This document shows positions 1 through 11,700 of a DNA stretch of 64,000 nucleotides, piece by piece. Below the pieces are notes generated by a model. That model did no database searches and was not told the DNA's origin. It saw only the letters and a program-made list of their open reading frames with translations. Location: positions 26,271,750 through 26,335,749 of the forward strand of contig NC_019876.2 of the NCBI RefSeq assembly GCF_002234675.1. The letters run 5' to 3'. The translations under genes were made by a program, and so were the position numbers. How positions within the stretch are numbered: the stretch's first letter is position 1; the number at the start of each line of letters is the position of its first letter. The stretch comes from Oryzias latipes (lineage: Eukaryota; Chordata; Actinopteri; Beloniformes; Adrianichthyidae).

Positions 1-1960
1 TATACAGTACTTTACAACAAAACACAGCTGAATAAAAGCTCTGTCGTAAGCAAAGATAACAAATCATAAAATCTAATAAATTAATAAAGTGTTGTGATAA
101 AAATGAGCTTGAGGGTAATTTATTCCAGAGCTTGAGATCAATTATTAGATCTGAATTAGTGAATGTATAAGTGTGGATCAGGGCTGCAGGGCTGTGTTTG
201 TTTCTCACCAAGCTTCTCATCTAAAAAAGTGACTGATGCTTCCTCCTGCCGGTGGCGTCTCCCTGAGATCCACGGCCACCAGACTCCACCTCCAAAGAGG
301 ACTTTTGATTGTTGGGGGGGGGGGGGGGGGGGGGGGGCGGATTTCCAAAGAAAGATGTGTCTGCAGAAACTAGGCAATATTTTGCTGTCGTTGGGAACTA
401 AGTCTCTACAGACAATGTTTTCATGACTTTGGAAGCCATAACAAGAGTTATTATTGAGAACTCAGAAATCCAAAAAATACCACAATAGCATAAATTATCC
501 TTTACAATCAGTTACCTTTAAGATTTTTTTGTAGCAAATAACTTCTTCATGTAAATTAATAAAATCCTTGTTTCTTTCTGTAAGCAAAATTAGAGATTTG
601 TTTCCAACAATAAATCACTTTATCAACTTTTCTTTTTTGATTTCATCAGTTTGTAAATTGGACAAAGTAGTTCTGAAAATGACAAATCTTGTCAAAACAG
701 CAAAAAAAACCTGGACAACCTGCTTTACACTATAAAAAAACACACCCAAATATTAACTTTCTTTAAAGTAATTACAATTAACTTATCCTCCCGTATCAGC
801 ATTGTCTAAGGCCTTTGTCACCTGCATGTGCTTTGGTTTCACTTAACCTGTTGATTTTCATACGGGTTGCAGTTCAGATGGCTTTGAAATAACAAAAGTC
901 ACGACTTTCTGGACTCTTTGTGTTAGAAATACACTTAATGTTGTATTGAAACACATTTTTTAAATGCATTTGCTTTACCTGCTCTTTAGCATATTATTGT
1001 TTCTGCTCATTCATGCAGTACTTAAATGTTGGATTGAAGCTTTTATTGCACATTTATGTCAATACATTTTTTTATCGTCTTATCTTGTTTTCTTTTGTCT
1101 GATCTCAGTCTTTTACACTGATCTTAAAAAACATGTAAACATACGTCATAGAGAGATGTATCTTTGACAACACAACATACTAGAGTGGTAACAATTGTCA
1201 CCAACGTTTCAGTTTCAGTTAAAATCCTCACACTTTTCCAAAATTTCAGCTGTAAGTTTTAAAAATCAAGCAAATGTGGGGTTTAGACTCAGTGTTCTCA
1301 GTGATTGTGGTTCCATTTCTAAAATAAGATTTCTAGGAAGGAAAAATGTTCTCCGTCTGTGCAGATTCTTTTATTTTTCAGTTTTGCCGTGATAAAGATT
1401 TTTTCTTAAAACTATTCTAAAATTTTAAGCTGCTAAAACAGATTTTTTTTTTACTTAAATTAGCAAACAAATCTGCCAACGAGGTCAGAAAAAAGGTCTT
1501 ACCAAGAACTCTTATTTTAAGAAAAAAAAGACGTTTTCCGGAATTATTTTGCTAGTAAAAACTCTTGATAAGATTATTTTTCCTGCAAGATCTGCAGTTT
1601 TTCTTGAAACAAGGATCTATTTACCTTCTTCCTTCTTCCTTCTACCCTCTTTCCTAATGTAACATAATTTTGCACATGTTTTTAACTTTTGATACTTCCT
1701 GATTCCTGAAACAGTGTTTTGTCTATTTTACTGAAATAGTATTATATTTTAATCATATGAATGACTTTTATAAGTAACATAATCTGCATATATTTTATAT
1801 AACTGATCTGCATTTGCCATGTTGATTTCTGGAATAGTTATTTTTACATAATAATTTAAGTAATTCATCTTTTTCATGTGTTTTATTGATACTTTACGAT
1901 TCTTAATTCTGTCTGTTAAAAGTTATGAACCGGATATTGATAAATCATGTTATAAAATGG
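1..1960. other. AT-rich non-coding sequence with a 24-base poly-G tract
   Basis: No supported gene. A pure G run occupies 314-337. Positions about 1430-1625 resemble one half of a MITE family also seen near 32.4 kb and 38.1 kb (motifs around TCTTATTTTAAGAAAA and GCAGTTTTTCTTG). The rest is AT-rich with short chance ORFs. Confidence 0.4.
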
Positions 1961-1964
1961 TTAT

Positions 1965-2152
1965 AGTATAACGGGGTGGGATTATATAAGTTCGCTTCCT
2001 TCCACTCCCTTTCAAGCAATATTTATTAATATGTATGATTATCCTAAGTTTGATTAGTTACTGTATGAATGTATAACTGATGATTATATTGCTGTTGTGT
2101 ATCATTTCTATTTGATTGCTTGAAATAAACCATTTCAAATCAAATCAAAATT
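1965..2152 (+). mobile_element. L2/Rex-like LINE 3' end
   Basis: The segment starts at a GTGGGATTATATAAGTTCGC block, followed by TTCCACTCCCTTTCAAGCAA, and ends with GAAATAAACC and a short AAATC repeat tail. This is the arrangement of 3' UTRs of fish L2/Rex-type LINEs. No coding part remains. A related block is at 33.19-33.45 kb. Confidence 0.6.
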
Positions 2153-3956
2153 CCTGAAATTAAGTATTTTCAGTGTAGACGTACTTTGTTGGACTACAGT
2201 CGAGTTATTAGACACTTTTTATGAACTTAACAAGAAAAAGCACATTATTTACATTGTTAGTTAAGCTGGACTGCATTTTTGTATCCACAGCTATCCATAT
2301 TCTGAATTCTAAGCCTTTATCAGAGCTTTTGCTATGGGTGAATTGGGCTCTGCACTGAATCTGTATCTCACACACGCATGTAAAAGCACTGCAAGCCCAT
2401 ACTGACCCTCAGTGGCCCTTCGCTGTCTGTGCATCATGGTTCCAGTCAGTCATGAGTCTTCATCCACCTGCAGGATGTTCTAACTCGGCATGTCTGCTGT
2501 GCCACACGCATAAAACACCGCCCAACCAACTGCTACAGCTTTTTTTCCCCTCATACCTTTTCTTTTTTCAGATTTGGACAGTTGTTTGTTTCTAACCTTG
2601 AGGCCAGAGCAGCCAGTAAAATCTGCCATTGATGTGTTCACTGAAGCTATTCTCACTTGTTTGATCGGTGAATACATTCACTGTAGTGCTTTCAGGGAAT
2701 GAATGGGAATGACGACACCTGAACTTATCCATTTCAGAAAATGTTAAAAATGTCCAATATGTGTACAATGTTGAACTGTTGTATTTCTAATGAAAACATT
2801 ATTTTTACTTTGGTAAAGCTCTTTCACTGATCATTTTATTCTAGACATTTGTCAGTTTTATAAAACGCATTAAAAAAAGCGAAAACATTTAAATGAACAA
2901 ATCATCCAAACAAGACGTTTTATTGTAAAAAGAAAAAGACCAAAGTCAAAACTACTTATTTGCTGACTTTTACTAGTGTTCACTTTTGTTTGTTTACTTA
3001 TATGACTGGGTGTGTTTTTAATTGGGTTATACTTGCTTTAGACTCCTTGTGCAATTATGTGTTCTTGCTCTGTTTTTTTATTGTTTTACCATCGTGAAGC
3101 ACTCTGTCGTTCTCTGTGAAAAGGTCCATATGAATAAAGATTTACTCACTTTCTTACTTTACAGGTTCTGTTGCTGGCTTGTAAAGCGTAGAATGGTTTA
3201 GCACCATAATGCATGACTGACCTCCTGACCCAGAATGTAACTCCCAGACCCCTCTGCTCATCTGGATTTGGTCTTTCGTCAGTTCCAGCTGCATTCACCT
3301 TCTATGCTCCACAGATCTGAACCAGACTTCCAGAAAGCCTTAGATCAGCTGAAACAGTTTATCTAAATACAGGTTAAACACCTTCGTGTTTTCAGCTGCA
3401 TTTGAATAGTTTTTTTTCCAAAGTTTACATCCTAGCAGTTGCTTTTGGCTCAGATTAAATTCCTTTGAACTTTCTTAAAAGATTTTATTAGAATGATCTC
3501 ATTTTTACGATTTCTTTTAAATGTTTCTTTTAATGTTTCCTGTGAAACACTTGGAATTGTCTTTATGTGGGAAACGTGACATAAATAAACTCGCCTTGGT
3601 TTCCAGGCGATGACTCTAAAGATCCATCAGACTGTCACATTGTGACATTTCAGCTCCATCCACCTACCTTTCAAACTCCTGAATCTCCATTGGGGTCAGT
3701 GATGCTGGAGCCTATCCTAGCGACTGAAGGGCAAAAGCGGGGTACAACCTGGACTGTTCGCCCTTTTTTATGAAGGCATGACCTTCTTCCTCTCCTTTCT
3801 AGAAGAACCAGAAGAATAAATAAGTTATGGGGATCACGGCCACAATCCTTCAGTGTAATGGGTTCGTCGCTTTTATGTGTCAATGTTAAAAGACGGTTCA
3901 GAAAGTTTTGACTTGTTGAAATGGTCTGGACCAAACTGGAGCAGCAATCTGGACTT
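2153..3956. other. Non-coding sequence with repeat fragments
   Basis: No gene seen. Positions 3050-3150 end in ATGAATAAAGATTTACTCAC, like a short interspersed 3' tail. Around 3700-3760 is a degenerate copy of a block (GCTGGAGCCTATCC, then a GCGGGGTACA motif) also found near 6715, 29830 and, inverted, 38500-38555. Confidence 0.35.
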
Positions 3957-4642
3957 CAGGCCGTGTCACAGAGCCACTATGAACATTTTGTGTATAATGC
4001 ACGGATGCAAACTGGTCATACGTGAATGTACATGGAAAAAGTCAGAAAAGTTTTGGTCTTTACCTGAAATTTTCATAGAGGAATCATGAATGAACCACGT
4101 CAAAACCACAGAAGAAGTTCGAAGAAACCTAGGTGGAGCGGTCGTGAAAAGCCACAAATTTGTGTATACATCTCGCAAAAATCACGCACAATTGCATAAA
4201 AATTTACGTAATAATTGCATATAAACTACGTCCTTTCACTGCGCTGCAGGACAGAGTGCTTTAAGAAGTCATTTGTCCCTTCAGCTATCAGGCTGTTTAA
4301 TGAATCTGCCTGAAACAAACTTCTATTTTATATTATGAACTTCTATTTTATTGTTATTTATTGTGTGTGTTTGTGTTTTGCTGCCGGACACCTGAATTTC
4401 GAGATAGAGTTTTATCTTATCTTAAAATACGTGCAAACTCCGTAATTCTCATCTGACCAAAAGTTTTAAAAAGCTCAAAGCCGAATTCGGGTAAAGACCC
4501 GACAGTCAAAATCCTCGATGGACATTGACGAATGACGAACGCAAAAAGCACTTACGAATGACGTAAATCACGCATGAATCACGAAAGAACGAAATTTCAT
4601 ACGTGGAAAATGCACAAAATGTACGTAGTGTGACATGGCCTT
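3957..4642. mobile_element. TIR element (~690 bp) with a nested LINE fragment
   Basis: The left end AGGCCGTGTCACAGAGCCAC and the reverse complement of the right end, AAGGCCATGTCACACTACGT, form imperfect inverted repeats that extend about 40 bp (both continue to ATTTTGTG). The interior is rich in ACGTA/TACGT words and has no transposase, so it is non-autonomous. Superfamily not determined. Confidence 0.55.
4225..4435 (+). pseudogene. LINE C-terminal remnant inside the TIR element
   Basis: The frame around 4250-4313 reads ECFKKSFVPSAIRLFNESA then stop, the usual last residues of a fish non-LTR retrotransposon ORF. A short 3' UTR and a (TTATC)n-like tail at 4410-4425 follow. Heavily 5' truncated. 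Confidence 0.55.
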
Positions 4643-5700
4643 CAGCCGTATGGACGGAATTCAGATTTTTGTTGGGCTTAGTTTAACGTTTTTTTTAAAT
4701 CTTTTGAATAAATCATCTGATTTGTTGGGATGGTGCTTCACAAATGAACAAAAATGCGAAATGTTTGTTTGGCTTATGCAAACAAACAGAAGATTCTGAG
4801 GCCTGAAAACTCAAAACGAGGTGCTTTCAAAGTCAGGTGATGTTTTTTATACCAAAAGAACAACTGTTGCAGTAAAGCTCAGTTCATCCCATAGTTCTGT
4901 GAACGCATCATCAGCATCATGTATCAGCATGTTTCATCTTTGTGGAGGATCTTTGACCCGTCCTTGAAAAAGTGGCTTCATTGCAGACCAAACAGTTTTC
5001 ATGTCATTCGGACTTTGACTGGACAACTCCTCGTCCTGAATCTTTTTCTCGTCTTTCTCTCAGTTTTGTCTCTTTTCAAGGCAAACAGCTTTTATTTTCT
5101 TTTACAATCTTTCCTTTTAGTTTGATCCTTCCTGCTGTCCATGATCCGCAAATTGTTTTATGACATTTGTGATCCCTCCAGGCCTCATCTGGCAGAGCTC
5201 TTGTTCTGCTGCTGTCACCCAAGTATAGCTGCACCTCAGTCTCTCTTTAGCAGGTTTTCGTTTTGGACGGGCAAATCCAAAAACGAATCCTCCAATTTTC
5301 TATGCATGTTAAAAGTATCCAACCCTTCGTAAAGATCCATGCTACCCAGGGTTGGACAATTAGCTGCATTTACACAGTTACATCAACTTCTGGTAAAATA
5401 AGGACACTTCAGAGAGAGTTTTTTTTTCTGTCATCATACTTTTTACCTTTACTAAATTAGATTTGTGATAATACTCCAGTACTCTTAGTTACTCTGTGCT
5501 GTACATGTAGCTACTTTTATTTTTCTCAAACTTTTGTACCATTTATTATACTAAAAATTTTTGTAAACGTTCCTTTTTTATTTTGTGAATCCAAAACCAT
5601 ATTTCATCATAAACCATATAAATTCAAGAACTGAAGTATTTTTGTCACCAAAGATGAATACTTTTTATTTCTATTTCAGGAAAGGCTTTTTAAACTAACA
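4643..5700. other. AT-rich non-coding sequence, nothing recognised
   Basis: Several overlapping ORFs of 60-70 codons lie at 4919-5460, but none has domain features, splice signals or a homologous look. I see no repeat boundary here. Confidence 0.3.
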
Positions 5701-5703
5701 AGA

Positions 5704-6060
5704 CCTGTAAAGGCCTATATAATGCTTTTCTTAAGCCTTTCAGAGTAAACTATATCCATATATATGATAATATATTAATAAATAATAAATGATTTTGCCA
5801 ATCACAGCTAGCTCAGTGTTAGGATGGGGGCGGAGCTGGCAGTGCAGACTCTTCCTGGAAGGGGCGGTTCCTCATTTTGTGACATCACAATGTGAGGACC
5901 CGCTTGTTTTCGTGGATTGGGAGGTGCTGGTCCCCAGAATTCAGGTTTTTTAGAGGAATACACAGAAATGCATGAATGGATCAAAACACTACTTTGGAGT
6001 TGATGATGAAATAACATTACACAACATAACATCACATGTAATAGCTCAGAAAAGACCATC
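5704..6060 (-). mobile_element. Truncated copy of the GGCCT-TIR DNA element
   Basis: The end AAAGGCCTATATAATGC at 5718 and the GGGGCGGAGCTGGCAGTGCA, CACAATGTGAGGACCCGC and GGAGGTGCTGG blocks correspond, inverted, to the element at 14947-15524. The second terminus is not found. Confidence 0.5.
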
Positions 6061-7199
6061 AGTGAATAGTCTATTTATAAACTTATGTAATTTAAGGCCC
6101 ACCAAATTTTAAGGCGCATTAAGCGAGACAAAAGTGTCAGAAACAAGCCTGTCAGTAAGTCAGACTTTATTAACTGCCATCACAATAAATATAGAACTTT
6201 TTTGCAACACACTGCATGTTAGCCACCTTAGAAGCGTTAGCCTATTTGACAGATTTGTAATACCTGTAACTCCCAACCTTGTTTGCAGCACGTAAAAAAC
6301 AGATCAATGCTGTTAAAACAAACGTTACCAGTGACTATGCTAACTCACAACCATGTTAGTTACACTGATTAGCTGGGTGAGCGTATTTATGATAACATCC
6401 ATCCAAACTTGATTACAACTCTGACATTTGTACAGAACGCCGTTTACTTCTCAAAATCGCTTTGACATCAGCAAACACAACCAGACTTTATCAATAAGGT
6501 GCTCTGGATTTTAATGCTAACTGTTATTTGTTTGTTTTTTCAAAAACGACTTTTATGTGCATCATTATGCGGAAAATACAGAACCGGTCTCTGATTTTAC
6601 TTGGATTTTTGTTCATTTCAGTCATGATGTCAGAAACTGTTCACACAGAGGCAAAATAAAGCAGAACACATCCATCGATTTCATGAACTGGTGTAATTCT
6701 TGTTTGGGACCATGGTTGCTGGAGCCTATCCCAGCCGTTGTAGGGGGAAGGCGGGGTTCAGTATGCCAGAACATTGCAGGGCCACAGAGAGACAAAACAC
6801 CACAATTGAGGGGCAGTTTAGAGTCATCAAGCATGTCTGTGTTCTGTTTTGTTCCATCGATTAAGTATTTTTGTTTCTTCAACCTCCTTTAGTGCAACCT
6901 GACAAATTAAAGAGAAGACACAAGACCGTCAGCTGTTCCTACTAGAAAGTGAGTGCCCTACAATAGATTTAATATTTTATTGTATATAAAAATACTATCA
7001 TTTAAAATTTAAATGTGATTTAAGCTTTGAAATGCTTTTTAAAATGTTTAAATGCTTGACATTGAGGCTCTCTAAAAGTGGACTAGTGAAGACGTTATTT
7101 GACAGGCGTTTTTATCTTAGGTACTGATTTAAAAAAAAAAAAAAGGGGGCCAGTGGTGTTACTCTAATGAATCAGAGACAACATCAACAACACAGAAAG
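6061..7199. other. Non-coding sequence, minor repeat fragments
   Basis: Contains one more copy of the GCTGGAGCCTATCCCAGC block (6718-6770). The 111-codon ORF over 6557-6892 runs through it and so is not a gene. No other structure seen. Confidence 0.3.
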
Positions 7200-8367
7200 A
7201 ATTAATGAACAAGCAGCACATTTATTTATGTCAGCCAAACTATTAACAACAATGTGCAAATCAAAGTACATATTCAGTTTTTCCTTGGTACAACCTTCAT
7301 TCTGCCTCAGATCTTCATCATCATTGGCTGACCCTCACAAACTAGTACTTTAGTCCCCAAAAAAGAGCCAATGATGAAGCTCTTTACGAATTCCCACTCA
7401 TCAGCCCATCTGCAGAAACTTCCACGAAAGTGCGTATTTGCTCTCTGAACCATCATATCCTTTAGTAGTTTATTGTCACATCCTTACTACATTCTTATTC
7501 ATAAAGGTCCACTATAAACCAGATAAAGTGACTCCTGATGTGAGATCCGCCGCCTCTCCTTTCCCCTTCCTCCCCCGCCGCCGCCATCAAGCCGTCTCAT
7601 TGATGTGACACATTTATAACGGTCTGACAGGACGTCTGTGAAACCTCTCAACTCCAGCCTCTGAACAAATCAGATTGGGCGTTTTCCTTTCTTTGCATTG
7701 CAAAACAAATGACAATTTAGCCTCTGCTGTTGTCAAATGAGCGGATAACATTTGATGCAAGACTGAACGACTTAACAGGTAACATTTAACTGGACTAAAG
7801 TGAGTTTCTAAAGGAAAATACTTAATAAATAATGAAAATTTGTCTTGTACTTGTAAAATTTGTCAAAACAGGTACACATATATTCTGTGTACACAATTAT
7901 TTTATAAAAATATGATTTTTTTTCTACTCTCAGTCAAATGTTATCAGCCAAGTCATCTTGCATCAAGTAGAATATGAGTTATTGCTGTGAGTTTCTAAAA
8001 AAAATTAGTGTTTCTGAAATCATGTGTAGTTTTATAGTGGGATTTTTGTGTCAACAGCTACTAATTATCCAATGTTTGATCTAACTTTGTACGGGCTTTG
8101 ATCCCAGACCTTTTTGCTGTGAGGCCAGAGTGCTAACCCCTACACCAACCTGCAGCCCTCTGAAAGGAAATATGGCTTCAGAAATAAACTTAATTGAGTT
8201 TAGTTATTCAAACAAATGAAATCTTGTTGTTGCGCTTGATTACTAACAAGTGGAGGACGCAGGTCAAACACAGTAAAATGTTCAAATAAATACTAAAGTG
8301 AGGCAGCAAAAATATTGAAAGGAAGTCAGAAGTTTTTCCGTTGAATCTGGAGGTTTCTTCCAGCTAC
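7200..8367 (-). other. Probable 3' UTR region of the mucin gene
   Basis: After the stop there is AT-rich non-coding sequence. AATAAA on the minus strand occurs at 7474-7469 and 7226-7221, so the transcript could end near 7.45 or 7.2 kb. Positions 8095-8160 resemble a degenerate dispersed repeat. No ORF is worth naming. Confidence 0.35.
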
Positions 8368-8708
8368 TCAGGCATCCCAGGAAGACCTAACCTGAGGTCT
8401 GCGAACCCTCATCTTTGGAGAGGAAGGACAACAGTTAGAGTGAGGAAAACAGTCGGCTTTGAAATCTGCCGGGGAGTCACTGACCAGATGGTCCAGCGGG
8501 ATGTCTCCTTGATACTGGGCTGAATTTGCAGGCCGAGCGTACCCCGAATCGTTGCGCCACTGGTCGGCTTGGGGCATGGGGGTCGGCCCGTCTGACATAG
8601 TCATCGGCCTGCTCCAAGGATAGGAGGGTGGAGGAGAATTCCGGTGGGGAGGTGTCTGTCGCTTGGCGTAGCCTGAGTTATCGTCTAAGTATGATGGATT
8701 GTTGTATC
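8368..8708 (-). CDS. Mucin coding exon 12: C-terminal tail and stop
   Basis: A 341-nt terminal coding exon (cttgcag|GATAC, stop TGA at 8370-8368). It begins GYNNPSYLDD, with an NPSY motif of the NPxY class that binds PTB-domain and endocytic adaptors. A Pro/Tyr-rich tail with two SGYA segments follows and ends RSSWDA. I see no classical class I PDZ ligand at the C terminus. Confidence 0.85.
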
Positions 8709-11700
8709 CTGCAAGAAGCAATAAAGGTTTGTGTGATTATTTTACTGGAGGCCAGAGTATGACTGATTGTTTTACTGTTTCCATTTCCTGATATCAAAAC
8801 TTTTAAAAGCAGCCATGTGGAAGCAGCAGCGACGCTGCTTCTTTGCAGTTCTTTAAGGTGGGGCAAGACGATGGCTTCCAACTAAACGACTTCTGTAATT
8901 GTAACCAGACAGCTTTCTGTACTTCAGGCTGCTCCCTATGACAAGGTCTGACTGAGTTCCAGCCTCACCCAATTCTGAGGGGCCACAAAACCCCCCAAAA
9001 TCATTAGAAGAACTCTTGAGAACTTTCTAAGCCAGGACTCTGCAATCTTCAACCCGTAACCCTTGTGCTATCCTAAGCACTTTAATATTGGGATTTTTGT
9101 GTCATCTAGACCCACTAGACAGTGCGCTGAACCTTTTTTCTTCAATGATTTGTGATCTTCACTGGTGTCCATGGATCACATGAAATCTTTCCACCTTTAT
9201 CCACCTTTGTCATGGTAGGGAGAACACGTCAATGTAAGGGTGGGGTCATCTAAGATAGCACAAGGGTTAAAGACCCACTTGGGTCCATTTCTCACCGACC
9301 ACAACCCAGAAGAAGCCAAAATGTCTGACTTTACCCTTTAGAAAAAGAAAACACTGATTTCAATGTATGTTATTATTACTGTTATCTTTCTTTAGCAGAG
9401 ATAAAACTTAAATATAAAAAGAAACTATTGTTTTTTTTAAATAATAAATCGTTTATCATTTTTGACCGATGTGACAGGATTTCCTTTCAAAATAAAAGAC
9501 ACCTATCTCAATGCAGCAACTAATTAAAACAGTTTATCTACCCTTAGTGTAGTTTCTCAGCCAAAAATGAAATAAAATTCAATCAGAGCTAATTTAATAC
9601 CATACTAGACCTGCACAATTAATTGCAAATTTATCGTTATCGCGATTTCAAGCTGGGCAATCCGGGTGGTGGGCTCCGGCTGAGAATTGGAACGCGCACG
9701 CGGAGAGTTGCCCAGATCAGGATCATCTTGTGCCTTTAGATGACTCAGCTCATGCTAATATTGTCATTCTTTATGAACTATTGTAGACATTTTGATGACG
9801 TGTTTTTATTAATTATGTTTGTATTCTTTGTCTGCATGTTGTGTACTTGGTGTCAGTATTTGACATAAAGACAGCAGGTAATGCAGGAAAACAGCTGCAC
9901 TTTATGAGATCATGAATAAACAATCCATCATTTAGAAAAAAATCTGCACAATTTTTTTTACCTATTTCTTCAGACTAAAAACGTTAAATATATTGGTGCT
10001 GTTACTGTTTCAGATCAATTTATATTTAATATTATTTATTAATTGAATTATTTTTCTCAGCATCAAAGGGGTTCAGTTGGTCTAAACATTTCTAATTTAA
10101 ATAGGGACTGACAGACTTTTTATTTTAAGGTTTTATTCTGTTTTAGACTATAACAAGGTTTTTGTGCGGCAAAATAAATCTAATATTTGTTCAAAGTGGA
10201 TTTATATTGCTTTTTTTTCTTTTTTTCTTGTTAAAAGATACAATTTAATGTATACTTACTCAAATTTTATAGATACTAACCTAGTACATTGTTTCTGCGA
10301 CGAGTGTGTGTGTTTGTGTGTGTGTGAGGGGGGTAGGGGGGCGCGAAACGTTTTTTTTCTAGGGGGGGGGCTTGCAAAAAATAATTGAGAAGCACTGGTC
10401 TAAGGGCAGGGATGTCTGTTTAGTTTAGGCTGTTTAGTTAGTTCCATTTAGAATTTCCCTATTGAATTCTTTGTATTCATTATCCTTTGGATTATATTTT
10501 TTACTCATTTATAAGTATCTTTACTTATACAATAAATAAAATTGAATTGAATTGACACAGTGCTGTTTCAGACACTGCGTTACTGTCCTAAGAGGTTTTT
10601 CACAAGGGAAACAGTAATACTTGTTTTGTTATGGTGAATGAGACAGAGAAATAACTGAATTCCCTGGATTTGGTCTTTGAGGAGAGGAGAGAGTCCGGAG
10701 AAGAACTCACCAACTCTGTTTGAGCCTCCTGTGCTGTTGGGGCGGGGCCATTCAACCTCTTCTTCCATGTACAAATTCACCTGCTTTTTCTTCTGGTCCT
10801 TGACTCTGGAGAAGCAAAGAGATTCAGGATTTTATTGCACAAACTACAGAAAAACCCTTTCAGAAAGCAGTCAAACATGTGAAATATGTGGCCATTAGTG
10901 ATAATTTACAAAGAAATGAAAAGATGAAACAATAAAGGAATTAAACCTTTTGTTGTCTCTAGTGCGTTAGCCAATCACAATTTTTACAATGTGGTAGGAA
11001 TGACGTGACTTGAAAATGTTCTCAATTAAACTTTAACGTAAAAGTCTAAAAAAGGAAATTTGTGGTTCAAAGCAAACAAACAAGAGTTATGGGGCATAAT
11101 TGTGATACAACTTGGAATAAATCTTATGAACATTCCTTATAGTTTAGCGGAGTTTCACCTGCTTTCTACCTTTTTTATTTACATTGTTTTCACCTCATTT
11201 TTGAGGTGTTTTTGGATTTAAACATTTTCATTTTCATCTCTACACATTTGATCTTTTGTTATGAAACAAAAACAGTTTGATTTTAATGTTTTGCTTTTTT
11301 TTAAAAAAAAAAGGACAACATTTATTACTTGAAATAAATTTTGTACAGTTTCAGGTCTATTGTAGAATAATTTTGCAGTTTAATGAAAAAGAATCGTGGG
11401 GAAAAAAGATGCTGGGGCTGAAATAAAAAGGTGTAAACAAACATCGCCACAAAAACTGTCTTAAAGGTTAATTTTCAGAGAAAAAAAAAACACTCCAAAA
11501 CATCTAGATGGTTAAGGGTAAATGTGGCAGAACTGCTACAGATCATAACAACATTATAACAGACACAAAAATTTAAAAAATGTCTTAAAAGTGATATCTA
11601 TGATAGGCTTTAGAGTGCAATTGAGAAACAATCTCAGGTCACAGGGATTTTCTTGTCACTGCGTGGTTGTTTTTGTGGTTTTGAGTCAGGGATCAGATCC

